Assembly: GCF_000612805.1 (NCBI RefSeq) | Contig: NZ_HG964412.1 | Coordinates: 1-64,000 of the forward strand | Length of the DNA: 64,000 nucleotides | Direction: 5' to 3' | Source: Bacillus ndiopicus | GTDB lineage: Bacteria > Bacillota > Bacilli > Bacillales_A > Planococcaceae | Shown: positions 9,760 to 18,326 of the stretch, one piece after another | Numbering within the stretch: position 1 is the stretch's first letter | Layout of the letters: each line of letters begins with the position of its first letter | The notes under the pieces: generated by a model | Databases searched by the model: none | Told to the model about the DNA's origin: nothing | What the model saw: the letters and a program-made list of their open reading frames with translations, nothing else | Position numbers and translations under genes: made by a program

Positions 9760-10662
9760 ATGAAACGATTGATGGTAATGATTTCTGTACTATTCATGAT
9801 GTTTAGTACAACAGTAACTGCTGCAAATGAATACAACTGGATTGAAGGTGGGCAATCTGTTGATTTAGGAGACATTGCTTCTCTTAATCTCGATTCAGAA
9901 TTTGTATTTCTTGATGGCGACAACACTAGAATGATGGCAACGGATTACGGAGATCCTGTGTCTGGCCTTGAAATCGGAACTGTTTTCCCAATGGATGATA
10001 ACCAAACATGGGCAGTCTTTTTCGATTATGAGGAATCTGGTTATATTGAAGATGACGAAAAGTCAAAAATAGACGCAAAAGCTTTATTGAAAAGCTTCAA
10101 AGAAGGTACAGAAGAAGCAAATAAAGAACGTCAACCAGGTGAACGTTTTCATGTTGTTGGTTGGGATATCGAACCATTTTATGACGAACAAACGCATAAT
10201 CTAACTTGGTCCATTTTACTTGAAAATGAGAACAAGGAAACTTTCTTAAACTATAATACAAGAATTCTGACAAGAGAAGGAAATATTTCTGTCATCCTTG
10301 TGACGGATCCAGAGAATAGAGAGGCAGATAAAAAGGTCCTTAGTGAAAAAATCTTGTCCCAGTTGAAAGTAAATGATGGAAAAAGATATGAGGATTTTGA
10401 CAAATCGACAGATAAGGTAGCAGGTTACGGTTTATCTGCCCTTATGTTAGGTGGCGCTGGTTTAGCCGTAGCCAAAAAAGCAGGCTTACTAGCTGTCATT
10501 ATCGCCCTATTGAAAAAGTTTGGGATTGTCTTAATCGCTGCTATTGGAGCGCTTTGGGGCTTTATAAGAAAAAAGAAAAAAAATTCAGACGCACCAGAGG
10601 AAACAATGGAATCAGATGAGTTAGATGATTCTAATGATTCAACTGAACAGCAGAATAAGTAA
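9760..10662 (+). CDS. DUF2167 family membrane-anchored protein
   Basis: 300 residues, start ATG after AAGGGG. Residues 1-22 form a cleavable signal peptide (ending VTAA). A DUF2167 domain follows at about 30-205, with the family signature GWDIEPFYDEQTHNLTW at about 145-161. A glycine/alanine-rich double membrane segment lies at about 220-268, then a lysine cluster and an acidic, serine-rich tail. So most of the protein is outside the cell and the tail faces the cytoplasm. The molecular function of DUF2167 is not established. Single gene with its own promoter and terminator. Confidence 0.85.
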   Translation: MKRLMVMISVLFMMFSTTVTAANEYNWIEGGQSVDLGDIASLNLDSEFVFLDGDNTRMMATDYGDPVSGLEIGTVFPMDDNQTWAVFFDYEESGYIEDDEKSKIDAKALLKSFKEGTEEANKERQPGERFHVVGWDIEPFYDEQTHNLTWSILLENENKETFLNYNTRILTREGNISVILVTDPENREADKKVLSEKILSQLKVNDGKRYEDFDKSTDKVAGYGLSALMLGGAGLAVAKKAGLLAVIIALLKKFGIVLIAAIGALWGFIRKKKKNSDAPEETMESDELDDSNDSTEQQNK

Positions 10663-10673
10663 TAAGAAAAGAA

Positions 10674-10716
10674 GCGTAGTTCCACCCGCTTTTAGGTAAT
10701 GGAGCTGCGCTATTTT
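10674..10716 (+). terminator. Probable terminator after the DUF2167 gene
   Basis: Arms GCGTAGTTCCA and TGGAGCTGCGC pair with two G-U wobbles across a 15-base loop, followed by TATTTT. The stretch from here to 10900 shows no gene. Confidence 0.55.
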
Positions 10717-10900
10717 AAATATAAACACCCACTTTTTCGCCTAAATTCCGTGGATAAGTTCGTGTTACTAATGTTTTTAGGATATCCGCTACTATTCCCA
10801 CTCACTAATAGACGATACAGCCCCCTTTAACTAACAGATTTCTCGTTTTTGGTGGGTCGAGTATTTAGCAAGAAAAACCTCTAAAGCACCTGTTAATCAT

Positions 10901-11350
10901 TTATTTAGATATCCATTCATATTGAATATCAGCTAAATTTTCTTCATTTTCATGCCCTCTACCTATGATTTCAAATCCATGTTTTTCATAAAATCGTTGT
11001 GCATTTTCATTTACTTCAAATGTGTATAATGTTAATCTCCCACTTGATTGCGCTTTTACTTTATCTAGTAATGTATGACCTATACCGATTCCTTGATAGT
11101 CTATATGAATATATAGTTGGCTTATTTCCCTTTCATTATAGGCAATCATTCCAACTACTTTTTCATCAATGAACGCTAAATCTATTTGAAACTGTTCAAA
11201 TAATATATGATTTAAAAAATAAACGTGATTTTCAAAGCTGTGAATTTCTTTTTGACCAATAGCCTGTTCTTTACTTTTTCGCCACATATCTACTGTTTGT
11301 TCAGCGTATTTGGGATTATACTGAGTAATTATTAATTTGTGTTGGTTCAC
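10901..11350 (-). CDS. GNAT family N-acetyltransferase
   Basis: 149 residues, one complete GNAT fold: N-terminal strand and helices, acetyl-CoA loop at about 92-104 (QGIGIGHTLLDKV, matching the Q/RxxGxG/A signature) and the C-terminal NENAQRFYEKHGFE motif. Starts with GTG at 11350 behind GAGGAGG, eight bases away. Acetylates an unknown small molecule or amino group. Monocistronic. The substrate cannot be read from sequence. Confidence 0.9.
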   Translation of the reverse strand: MNQHKLIITQYNPKYAEQTVDMWRKSKEQAIGQKEIHSFENHVYFLNHILFEQFQIDLAFIDEKVVGMIAYNEREISQLYIHIDYQGIGIGHTLLDKVKAQSSGRLTLYTFEVNENAQRFYEKHGFEIIGRGHENEENLADIQYEWISK

Positions 11351-11496
11351 TACAATACCTCCTCAAGTTTTGTTTACTACTATATATTAGTAAATTTTAC
11401 TTTGCTAGATTTAATTCGACAAGCAAACAAGCATTGAGTTTCAATCAATTCAATGATCTGTACTATTTTTTAATGCAGTGGGAACTATTTAAAAAT

Positions 11497-11549
11497 AAGC
11501 CTACTAAAAGAATTTATCAATTCGACAAATCCCTTTAAATAGGCTTTTT
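11497..11549. terminator. Terminator-like hairpin in the gap before the conjugative-element relic
   Basis: AAGCCTA/TAGGCTT stem with an imperfect A-rich/T-rich inner stem, followed by a T-run on the plus strand. No plus-strand gene precedes it, so it may be an orphan left by a deletion. The 11351-11827 gap also holds the palindrome GTGCAATTGCAC at 11690-11701 and a weak hairpin ending in GCGTTTTT near 11800; no gene was seen. Confidence 0.4.
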
Positions 11550-11827
11550 CTCATTTAATCAAGTATATGGTTTATTCCCACTCTGTTTTAAGCGTAAAGT
11601 ATATAAGCAAAAATGCAGTAATATCAAGGGTTTTTGGACACTATCAAAACATATAAAACATATTAAAAAATATAAAAAGTGCAATAAAAGTGCAATTGCA
11701 CCTAATCAATAGAACCTGTTCTATCTGATTTAAAATTCCAATATTCATTATACTTTAAACGTCATTTGAACGGTATTTTACCAACAGATGGCGTTTTTAA
11801 GTTGTGTCAAAATGGGAGGGATAAAAA

Positions 11828-11980
11828 ATGAAAAACTATAGAAATCATGTTGTAGAAAATCATTATTCCGCTACAAAGGAAGTCATGATTTGTGGCTTAC
11901 TTGTTCAAATGGCTTCTGACAAAAGAATCTTCCATGGACGTCCTCCACCTTTATTTTCGTTTTACATCCACAGTTTATGA
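11828..11980 (+). CDS. Small ORF of 50 residues, unknown
   Basis: ATG at 11828 with GGGAGGG seven bases upstream, stop TGA at 11978-11980. The product has no recognisable domain. It sits 38 bases before the truncated YdcP-like gene and has the same orientation, so it may belong to the same relic; its C-terminal half (proline-rich then aromatic) looks like read-through into non-coding sequence. Real translation is possible because of the good ribosome binding site, but function is unknown. Confidence 0.35.
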   Translation: MKNYRNHVVENHYSATKEVMICGLLVQMASDKRIFHGRPPPLFSFYIHSL

Positions 11981-12018
11981 ATGAAACTACTCATTATAAA
12001 AGAAAGAGGGAATGAACG

Positions 12019-12309
12019 ATGAAACTAAAATATGTGATTTCAAACATGGAGAAAACATTTGAACGCTTAAAATATGCTGGCAAAGGCAAAGTGGAACAGC
12101 GCAGAATTAGTAGGCGCATGACCACTTTATCTCGCAGCTACAATTTGTACTCGGATATTCAACGAGCAGATGATATTGAGGTGATTTTACCTGTTGAAGC
12201 AGGCGAAAAACACTTTGAACCTAAAATGGTACTGGAAAGTGGATGGTTAGTTACCAGACAAGTAGGCCACGACTTCCTACATAGAACGAGCGAAATCCAC
12301 TTTGCCTAA
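12019..12309 (+). pseudogene. Truncated YdcP/DUF961 (Tn916 Orf23-like) conjugative-element gene
   Basis: 96 residues starting at ATG 12019 behind AAAGAGGG. Residues 1-70 match the start of the YdcP/DUF961 family of Tn916-type integrative conjugative elements (MEKTF..LK.AG, then SRSYNLYSDIQRADDIEV and PVEAGEKHFEPK). After about residue 75 the family's usual end (..NPRI.AEGY.. and a ..HADD.. motif) is replaced by unrelated sequence (LVTRQVGHDFLHRTSE). None of the downstream conjugation genes (FtsK-like, relaxase) follow; the next gene is a chromosomal Lrp regulator on the other strand. I read this as the stub of a deleted conjugative element. It may still be translated. Confidence 0.65.
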
Positions 12310-12339
12310 CACAGTCATGGTAGATTATGAGCCTTGACT

Positions 12340-12783
12340 TTATATATTTTCTATTAAATTTGGTGTCAATGGCTTGTTTTCAATAGGTGATGATAAGGAA
12401 ATCAATGTAGTGGAATCTCCATATTTCATACTATCATTTTCAAATAATTCAAGTTCCTTTGTGGATTCAACTACTACTTTAATCAAATAATTATATTCCC
12501 CACTAATTCGATGACACTCTACTACTTGTGGAGCCTCCTTACAATAATCAACGAAATTATTGCACTTTGTCGTCCTAAAAAGGATAAAAGCCACAGTGGA
12601 TTTTCCAACTTTCTCATTGGAAACTATAGCACTGTATCTCTTTATCACTCCTTGTTCTTCTAGTCTTTTTACTCTTTCCGTTATTGCTGGTTGAGATAGC
12701 CCTATAAGTTTTCCAAGGGAAGTCATTGACAACCGAGCATCTGATTGTAAACGCATTAGTATATCTCTATCGATACTATCCAT
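12340..12783 (-). CDS. Lrp/AsnC family transcriptional regulator
   Basis: 147 residues with the standard two-part layout: N-terminal winged helix-turn-helix at about 1-60 (DRDILMRLQSDARLS ... GLSQPAITERVKRLEEQGVI) and C-terminal RAM/AsnC ligand-binding ferredoxin-like domain at about 65-145. Starts ATG at 12783 behind AAGGGGTG. Divergent from the MFS exporter across 289 bases, so it probably controls that exporter and itself in response to an amino acid or related ligand; this link is inferred from position only. Confidence 0.92.
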   Translation of the reverse strand: MDSIDRDILMRLQSDARLSMTSLGKLIGLSQPAITERVKRLEEQGVIKRYSAIVSNEKVGKSTVAFILFRTTKCNNFVDYCKEAPQVVECHRISGEYNYLIKVVVESTKELELFENDSMKYGDSTTLISLSSPIENKPLTPNLIENI

Positions 12784-13072
12784 TTAAGCACCCCTTGATA
12801 TAATAATTGTATTTTGTTTATAACTAATTAAAATTCTATGAAATATCGCAGAGTACATTAAGTTTAATATACGATACTGACATTTCACAATAACTAATCA
12901 TACTGTAAGACGTATATACCCCTAAATCATTATATTATATTTTAAATGCAATATCATTAAAATTCATTTGTTTTATAGTTAAATACACATCAATGCCTTT
13001 ATTATCATATGTGAATATTGAAATACTGTTAGTATAATTAATTCCATCAACTAATCAGGAGGACTTTTATAA
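12784..13072. promoter_or_regulatory. Shared control region between the lrp-like and MFS genes
   Basis: 289 very AT-rich bases separate the divergent starts and must carry both promoters. AGGAGG at about 13058 serves the MFS start. Lrp-type proteins bind degenerate AT-rich sites, and I could not single out one operator. Confidence 0.4.
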
Positions 13073-14287
13073 ATGGATAATAACGTTGATTTAACTCAAC
13101 AAAATGAAGAGTCTTATACCATACCTTCAGAACGTCTTCCTTGGGCTGGTTTAATTGCACTAGCTATGGCTGGATTCATATGTATTCTTACGGAAACTAT
13201 ACCAGCTGGTCTATTAATACCGATAAGTGAAGGACTCGGTGTGTCAGAATCCTTAGCAGGTCAACTTGTTACGGCTTATGCTCTTGGCTCACTAATTGCA
13301 GCTATTCCTATCACTACTGCAACACAAGGGTGGCATAGGAAACCCTTGCTTCTTTTATGTATTACTGGATTCCTTGTATTTAATACTATTACAGCTCTAT
13401 CTTCTAGTTTGACTTTAACTATAATAGCTCGTTTCTTTGCGGGTGTAACTGCTGGAGTACTGTGGGGGATGACCGCGGGATATGCACGACTTATGGCACC
13501 AGAGTCATTGAAAGGAAGAGCAATGGCTGTAGCTATGATTGGTACGCCTCTTGCATTAGCTTTTGGTGTTCCTGTTGGGACATTTCTTGGCTCCCTTGTT
13601 GGCTGGAGAACTGTCTTCGGAATAATGTCATTATTAGCGGCATTATTAATTTTATGGATTATTTGGAAACTTCCAGACTTTCCTGGACAAACATCTGAAA
13701 AGCGAATGACCCTTCTCAAGGTTTTCATTACCCCTGGCGTTCGCCCCATTCTGTTTGTTGTATTGGCTTGGATACTTTCCCATAACATACTTTATACTTA
13801 TATCGCACCATACCTTTCTGAAGCAGGTCTTGCCCAACGAGTTGATTTGGTTTTACTCGTTTTTGGCATTACATCTTTAGTTGGAATCTGGATTATAGGT
13901 GTATTCATTGAACGTATATTACGTACTTTAGTTTTAATTAGTCTTGCTGGGTTTGGATTGGCATCATTATCATTAGGTATCGGAATTAGTCAGCCTACTA
14001 TCATTTATATTGCTGTAGCTTTATGGGGTTTAACCTTTGGAGGAGCAGCAACACTTACGCAAACAGCAATAGCAGATAATGCGAAAAAAGGTGCTGATAT
14101 TGCCCAATCTATGTTAGTTACTGTTTGGAATCTCGCTATTGGTGGCGGGAGTGCAATTGGAGCAATTTTGATGGAATCATTTGACGTGAGTACTTTTCCA
14201 TGGGTCATGTTTATCCTCATTCTTCTTGGATTCCTAGTAGCGTTTCGTGCAAATGTTTTTGGGTTTCCTCCAAAAAACAATGAATAA
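13073..14287 (+). CDS. MFS (DHA1-type) drug/sugar efflux transporter
   Basis: 404 residues with 12 predicted membrane helices. The loop between TM2 and TM3 carries a degenerate motif A (TTATQGWHRKPLLL). Helix 5 has the antiporter-type motif C pattern (GTPLALAFGVPVGTFLG) typical of proton-coupled efflux pumps of the AraJ/DHA1 family. Start ATG at 13073 behind AGGAGG. The first 24 residues are a hydrophilic N-terminal extension. Its divergent Lrp-type neighbour suggests export of an amino acid or a related compound, but DHA1 members also carry arabinose and drugs, so the substrate is open. Confidence 0.9.
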   Translation: MDNNVDLTQQNEESYTIPSERLPWAGLIALAMAGFICILTETIPAGLLIPISEGLGVSESLAGQLVTAYALGSLIAAIPITTATQGWHRKPLLLLCITGFLVFNTITALSSSLTLTIIARFFAGVTAGVLWGMTAGYARLMAPESLKGRAMAVAMIGTPLALAFGVPVGTFLGSLVGWRTVFGIMSLLAALLILWIIWKLPDFPGQTSEKRMTLLKVFITPGVRPILFVVLAWILSHNILYTYIAPYLSEAGLAQRVDLVLLVFGITSLVGIWIIGVFIERILRTLVLISLAGFGLASLSLGIGISQPTIIYIAVALWGLTFGGAATLTQTAIADNAKKGADIAQSMLVTVWNLAIGGGSAIGAILMESFDVSTFPWVMFILILLGFLVAFRANVFGFPPKNNE

Positions 14288-14317
14288 GTCACGATATTCC
14301 TAGTAAAGAACATAGTC

Positions 14318-14349
14318 ATCCTACTTAGAAGAGTTTATCTAAGTAGGAT
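14318..14349 (+). terminator. Hairpin terminator after the MFS gene
   Basis: Perfect 12-bp stem ATCCTACTTAGA/TCTAAGTAGGAT with an 8-base loop, 31 bases past the stop. The trailing T-tract is weak (TGGTT), so efficiency is uncertain. 14350-14600 contains no gene. Confidence 0.55.
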
Positions 14350-14601
14350 TGGTTACCTGATATTCGTTGAATCATTTACCAAGTCGCAAAACTGCTCCTT
14401 TTTTCTAGGTAAAAATTGATCTTTTATCGCATTTTTTCAAAATTATTATCACCGTAAGTACAACTTCCTAATTATTCATATCCTCATAGTAATTTTGAAG
14501 TTGCTAACAAATTAAATGGAATCATTTCGTTCAAAGAGCCGAAACAAAACCATGATTCCTCTCCTAAAAATAAATTTACTGCAAACTATTCACACAACAT
14601 A

Positions 14602-14650
14602 TAAAATAAAAAAGAGCCAAAAACCCTTATACATCAAGGGTTTCTAACTC
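14602..14650 (-). terminator. Rho-independent terminator after guaA
   Basis: Fifteen-pair stem (GAGTTAGAAACCCTT with AAGGGTTTTTGGCTC, including G-U pairs) followed on the minus strand by a T6 run at 14608-14613. It begins nine bases past the guaA stop. Confidence 0.85.
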
Positions 14651-14658
14651 TCCTACTA

Positions 14659-16209
14659 CTATTCCCACTCAATCGTAGCTGGTGGCTTACTCGTAATATC
14701 ATACAGCACACGATTTACGTGCTTTACTTCGTTGACAATACGCACCGAGATTTTTTCTAATACATCATAAGGAATACGAGCCCAGTCTGACGTCATGCCG
14801 TCGATTGATGTTACGCCGCGAATACCTACTGCGTAATCGTACGTACGACCGTCTCCCATTACACCTACTGAACGGATGTCTGGTAGTACAGCGAAGTATT
14901 GCCAAATGTCACGTTCAAGACCTGCATTTTTAATTTCTTCGCGTAAAATATAATCCGCTTCTCGTACGATTTCTAATTTTTCTTCCGTTACTTCACCAAG
15001 TACACGAATACCTAGCCCTGGACCTGGGAATGGTTGACGCCATACTACCGCTTCTGGTAGACCTAGCTCTAAGCCTAAAGCTCGTACTTCGTCTTTGAAT
15101 AGTGTATTTAATGGCTCGATTAATTCGAACTTCATATCTTCCGGTAATCCACCTACGTTATGGTGAGATTTAATTGTTTGTGCTGTTGCTGTACCAGATT
15201 CAATGATATCTGTATAAAGCGTACCTTGCGCCAAGAAATCCATGTTTTCTAGCTTTGCTGATTCCTCATCGAAAACATAAATGAATTCATTACCAATGAT
15301 TTTACGTTTTTGCTCTGGGTCAGATACGCCCTTTAGCTTATTCATAAAGCGCTCTCGTGCGTCAATTTTAATTACTTTCATATCGAAGTCTTCAGTAAAA
15401 GTTTTCATTACTTGCTCTACTTCGCCTTTACGGTTTAAGTTGTGGTCTACGAACATACATGTTAGTTGATCGCCAATTGCTTTGTGGATTAATACTGCTA
15501 CAACTGAGGAGTCTACGCCACCTGATAACGCACAAAGAACTTGCTTGTTCCCTACTTGCTCGCGGATTTTAGCAATTTCAATGTCGATGAAGTTTGCCAT
15601 CGACCAGTCGCCTTTTGCACCACATACCTCAAACACAAAGTTTTTCAATAAGTCGTTACCATATACAGAGTGACGCACTTCTGGGTGGAATTGAACTGCG
15701 TAAATTTTGCGCTCTACGTTTGCGATAGCTGCGATTGGACATGCAGGGCTTGTTGCAATTACTTCGAAGCCAGCAGGCACTTCTGTTACGTGGTCACCAT
15801 GGCTCATCCATACGATTTGCTCTTTTGGTAAGTCCCCGAATAATTTACCTTCTGTCACAACATTGATTTCTGCTTTACCATACTCGCGAGTTTCCGCGCT
15901 TTCTACTTTACCACCTTGCGTATGTGCTATTAATTGCATGCCGTAGCAAATCCCAAAAATCGGTAAGCCTAATTCAAAAATAGCTGGATCTACTTTGAAT
16001 GCTTGGTCATCATATACTGAGTTAGGACCGCCAGAAAATACGATACCTACAGCGTTCATTTCTTTAATTTCTTGCGCTGTAACAGTATGTGGATGTAATT
16101 CTGAGAATACACCGAATTCACGAATACGACGCGTAATTAATTGATTAAACTGACTTCCGAAATCAAGAACGATAATCTTTTCTTGCTCTTTTAATAAAGG
16201 AGTTGCCAC
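14659..16209 (-). CDS. guaA: GMP synthase (glutamine-hydrolysing), complete
   Basis: Makes GMP from XMP, ATP and glutamine, the last step of guanine nucleotide synthesis; cytoplasmic dimer. About 516 residues, matching the ~513 usual in Bacillus. Glutaminase domain at about 10-200 is intact: oxyanion segment, nucleophile in GICYGMQL and the histidine/glutamate in [11 protein letters not shown]. The ATP pyrophosphatase domain carries ALSGGVDSS and the [13 protein letters not shown] lid; the dimerisation domain ends [10 protein letters not shown] prefer the second GTG (16209), because the GTG at 16218 lies inside the AGAGGTG ribosome site. The gene sits behind a long structured leader and ends in a strong terminator, so it is monocistronic. 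Confidence 0.97.
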   Translation of the reverse strand: MATPLLKEQEKIIVLDFGSQFNQLITRRIREFGVFSELHPHTVTAQEIKEMNAVGIVFSGGPNSVYDDQAFKVDPAIFELGLPIFGICYGMQLIAHTQGGKVESAETREYGKAEINVVTEGKLFGDLPKEQIVWMSHGDHVTEVPAGFEVIATSPACPIAAIANVERKIYAVQFHPEVRHSVYGNDLLKNFVFEVCGAKGDWSMANFIDIEIAKIREQVGNKQVLCALSGGVDSSVVAVLIHKAIGDQLTCMFVDHNLNRKGEVEQVMKTFTEDFDMKVIKIDARERFMNKLKGVSDPEQKRKIIGNEFIYVFDEESAKLENMDFLAQGTLYTDIIESGTATAQTIKSHHNVGGLPEDMKFELIEPLNTLFKDEVRALGLELGLPEAVVWRQPFPGPGLGIRVLGEVTEEKLEIVREADYILREEIKNAGLERDIWQYFAVLPDIRSVGVMGDGRTYDYAVGIRGVTSIDGMTSDWARIPYDVLEKISVRIVNEVKHVNRVLYDITSKPPATIEWE

Positions 16210-16422
16210 AACTTTCACCTCTTCTAGTATGTTTAATGCAGCCTACAATCACAAAAAACGCGTGGAAAATATGCTTTCTACGCGTTCATTCATAGTAAGT
16301 GTTTTTCCGCATTCCTATTTTTAGAATGCCCAAAACCACCGTTAAAGATAAGTTTCATGGTAACTTAACTGAAATATTTGGGCCTATTACCAAACTCATA
16401 TGAAGGCACACTGCATTTTATT
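16210..16422 (-). promoter_or_regulatory. Structured guaA leader with an intrinsic terminator (candidate riboswitch or attenuator)
   Basis: The predicted transcript start lies ~210 bases before guaA. Just ahead of the gene is a factor-independent terminator: AACGCGTAGAAA (16275-16286) pairs with TTTCCACGCGTT (16257-16268), with one mismatch, followed by T6. Upstream, GCCCAAA (16377-16383) can pair with TTTGGGC (16328-16334), while part of the same segment can instead pair with TTTGG at 16390-16394; such exclusive helices are typical of RNA switches. I could not fit the purine riboswitch consensus (no GTTTCTACC or GACTA core). Ligand unknown. Confidence 0.55.
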
Positions 16423-16428
16423 TTTTAC

Positions 16429-16457
16429 ATTTTAAACCTTATGAAAAGCAAAATCAA
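16429..16457 (-). promoter_or_regulatory. SigA-type promoter of guaA
   Basis: TTGATT (16452-16457) and TAAAAT (16429-16434) with a 17-base spacer, oriented towards guaA. Confidence 0.65.
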
Positions 16458-16674
16458 CTACTAGCAAAATTGATGAAATATTCTTTTTTTAATTACCTGT
16501 TGCCGATTTTTGTTGCATATGCTAATTAACTAATCGTTTGTATATTTTGGCGCATGTATTGTAACAACTCATATATTTATCATTATCGCATATAAATCTT
16601 TTTGTTAACAGTTACTTCGTTTAATATTAATGATGTAACAAATCCCATTTTTTTTGCAACAAAACGAAAAATCA

Positions 16675-16702
16675 TCGTAAGCACTGCGAAGTGTTGTTAC
16701 GA
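16675..16702. promoter_or_regulatory. Imperfect dyad just upstream of the LytTR gene
   Basis: TCGTAA-GCACT and AGTG-TTGTTACGA form an interrupted inverted repeat ending about 8 bases before the AAAGGAG site. It could be an autoregulatory site or a hairpin near the ribosome site. LytTR proteins usually bind paired 9-10-bp direct repeats, so the match is not diagnostic. The 16458-16674 gap shows no gene. Confidence 0.4.
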
Positions 16703-16724
16703 TAAAAACAGAAAGGAGATTAGC

Positions 16725-17165
16725 ATGAAGTTCAGCTATATTTGGAAGAAAAATAAACCATCTTCTGAAGTTGAGATTATTAGTAATCCATCGAATAAAG
16801 AACTACTTTTAAAATTTGAGCAACGATTCTTACAATCTATGACATTAAATGCGACAGACCTTAAAACCAATCGCCAGGTGGTAATTGAACTTAATGACAT
16901 TGAAGCAATTGAAGCGGCCGGACATTTTAGCAACCTTTTTTTAATAGATGGTACAAAGTTAATATTGAATAAGATTTTAAAAGAATTATCTTACTTAGAG
17001 TCATTTGGCTTGGTTAGAATCAACAACTCTCATATTTTGAATTTAACTCAAATACACTCGTTCGTTTCAGGAAGTCATGCAAGGTTGGAAGTGATGACAA
17101 AACAACACAATAAATATATTGTCAGTAGACATTACGCAAAGTCGATTAAGGAGAGGTTGCTATGA
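16725..17165 (+). CDS. LytTR-domain transcriptional regulator (no receiver domain)
   Basis: 146 residues from ATG 16725, which has GAAAGGAG six bases upstream; an in-frame ATG at 16602 lacks such a site. Residues 1-45 are a short N-terminal region. The LytTR DNA-binding domain is at about 48-146 (IEAIEAAGHFSNLFL, then LKELSYLESFGLVRINNSHILN and a final VSRHYAKSIKERL). No response-regulator receiver is present. The stop overlaps the next gene's start by ATGA. LytTR plus a small DUF3021 membrane protein is a known Firmicutes pairing, and streptococcal LytTR regulatory systems (HdrRM, BrsRM) use such a membrane partner as inhibitor. By analogy this one would be released by a membrane signal. Confidence 0.88.
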   Translation: MKFSYIWKKNKPSSEVEIISNPSNKELLLKFEQRFLQSMTLNATDLKTNRQVVIELNDIEAIEAAGHFSNLFLIDGTKLILNKILKELSYLESFGLVRINNSHILNLTQIHSFVSGSHARLEVMTKQHNKYIVSRHYAKSIKERLL

Positions 17166-17572
17166 TAAAAGACTTGAAAAATAGATTTTTGCAAGTTGCA
17201 TTTTTAGGAATGATTTTGGTTGTCGTTTTAGCTACTATTCTCCATGAGGATACAGTCCAGTTCCTTTATGTTTGGAATTTAATTAGCATCAGCATTTTAA
17301 TGGGGATTATTTTTGGCATAGTCTATCCTTATTTGTGGAATTATTCTACATTAAAAGTCACAACTAAAATTGCACTGAGCACTTTTTTGAATTTTTTCTG
17401 CAGTATTGGGAGTGTATATCTTTTTTCAGCGAAAGCACTTATATTTGTTAAACCTTATCTACTGTTAGTTTTAGTCATAACGTTGATTGGTCATATCATC
17501 GGATTTTATTTCTACTCAAAATATGAAAATAAGAAAATAGCAAATAGCTTGAATAAAGCATTGGAAAATTAA
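17162..17572 (+). CDS. DUF3021 membrane protein, probable partner of the LytTR regulator
   Basis: 136 residues with four predicted membrane helices (about 10-28, 38-58, 70-92, 98-118) and a charged C-terminal tail. ATG overlaps the LytTR stop (ATGA), so translation is coupled. Size, topology and position fit DUF3021. Inferred role: membrane anchor or inhibitor that senses an envelope state and controls its LytTR partner. No catalytic motif is visible. Confidence 0.8.
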   Translation: MIKDLKNRFLQVAFLGMILVVVLATILHEDTVQFLYVWNLISISILMGIIFGIVYPYLWNYSTLKVTTKIALSTFLNFFCSIGSVYLFSAKALIFVKPYLLLVLVITLIGHIIGFYFYSKYENKKIANSLNKALEN

Positions 17573-17594
17573 TCACAGTTTAAGGAGGAAAAAA

Positions 17595-18164
17595 ATGAAC
17601 GTTAATACTAGCTTACATACATTATTAAATGATATTGCAGAGAAACAAAAGAAAGGTCTTCCTTTTATTATGGCCTCCATATTTATTTGGGGCGTTATTA
17701 CAGTAATTACATTATTGCCATTAGATTTGATGATAAAAAATATTAGTGTTTTATCTTGTGGCGCATTGTTGTTCCCCGTTTCAATTGTTTGTGCCAAAAT
17801 AGTTAATGTCGATTTGTTTTATAAAAAAAATCCATTGATTCAAGGGCTATTAATCGCAACAAACAATCAAATTTTATATTTAATTATATGTATCCTTCTG
17901 CTTATTAAAGCACCTGAGTGGGTTTTGCCTGTATATGCCATTATTTATGGAGGACATTTGTTACCGTACGCATTTTTCTACCAGTCAAAAGGTTATCAAC
18001 GTATTTCTATATTTATTTGTCTAGCCATTTTGATAAGCAGCGTTTTCTTGCAAACGCATCTTGTTGTTGTTCCGTTACTTGTGGAAATAGGTGTGCTCTC
18101 TTTATTTTTCATCTTAAAAAAAGAAATTAAAGAAAATATTTTGATAAGTGACCAAGCAGTTTAA
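17595..18164 (+). CDS. DUF7010-type multi-pass membrane protein
   Basis: 189 residues, ATG 17595 behind AAGGAGG, 22 bases after the DUF3021 gene, so in the same transcript. A short N-terminal helix ends in EKQKKGLPFI and is followed by about six hydrophobic helices. Conserved-looking points include NP at ~77 and the YAIIYGGHLLPYAFFYQSKGY segment at ~114-134, which resembles DUF7010 proteins of Bacillus. Function unknown; it may be the effector of the LytTR/DUF3021 module. A degenerate sequence resembling its C-terminal part lies at 19316-19420. Confidence 0.75.
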   Translation: MNVNTSLHTLLNDIAEKQKKGLPFIMASIFIWGVITVITLLPLDLMIKNISVLSCGALLFPVSIVCAKIVNVDLFYKKNPLIQGLLIATNNQILYLIICILLLIKAPEWVLPVYAIIYGGHLLPYAFFYQSKGYQRISIFICLAILISSVFLQTHLVVVPLLVEIGVLSLFFILKKEIKENILISDQAV

Positions 18165-18255
18165 ATTACTAATAGCAACAATGAAAGTATCAATAAAGAT
18201 AAAAAAATTATCAATCTATCCTGTTAGTACTCTTTTTTAATCAATCTTATGTATA

Positions 18256-18317
18256 TGCCTGTGCCCCTCATTTTGCCGAATTAATTGACACTATTGAGGT
18301 AGCAACAGGCATTTTTT
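18256..18317 (+). terminator. Terminator of the LytTR-DUF3021-DUF7010 operon
   Basis: TGCCTGT..CCCTCA pairs with TGAGG..ACAGGCA and is followed by TTTTTT. The loop is long, but the T-run is clear on the plus strand. Confidence 0.65.
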
Positions 18318-18326
18318 CATTCAAAA

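Noticed and set aside
16300..16425. Purine (guanine) riboswitch upstream of guaA
   Set aside because: A loop resembling the L2/L3 pair can be drawn, but the conserved core (TATAA, GTTTCTACC, GACTA) and a closing P1 helix are missing. Kept only as an unclassified leader.
16602..16724. N-terminal extension of the LytTR regulator
   Set aside because: An upstream in-frame ATG exists, but the only good ribosome site is before 16725 and the extra residues look non-coding.
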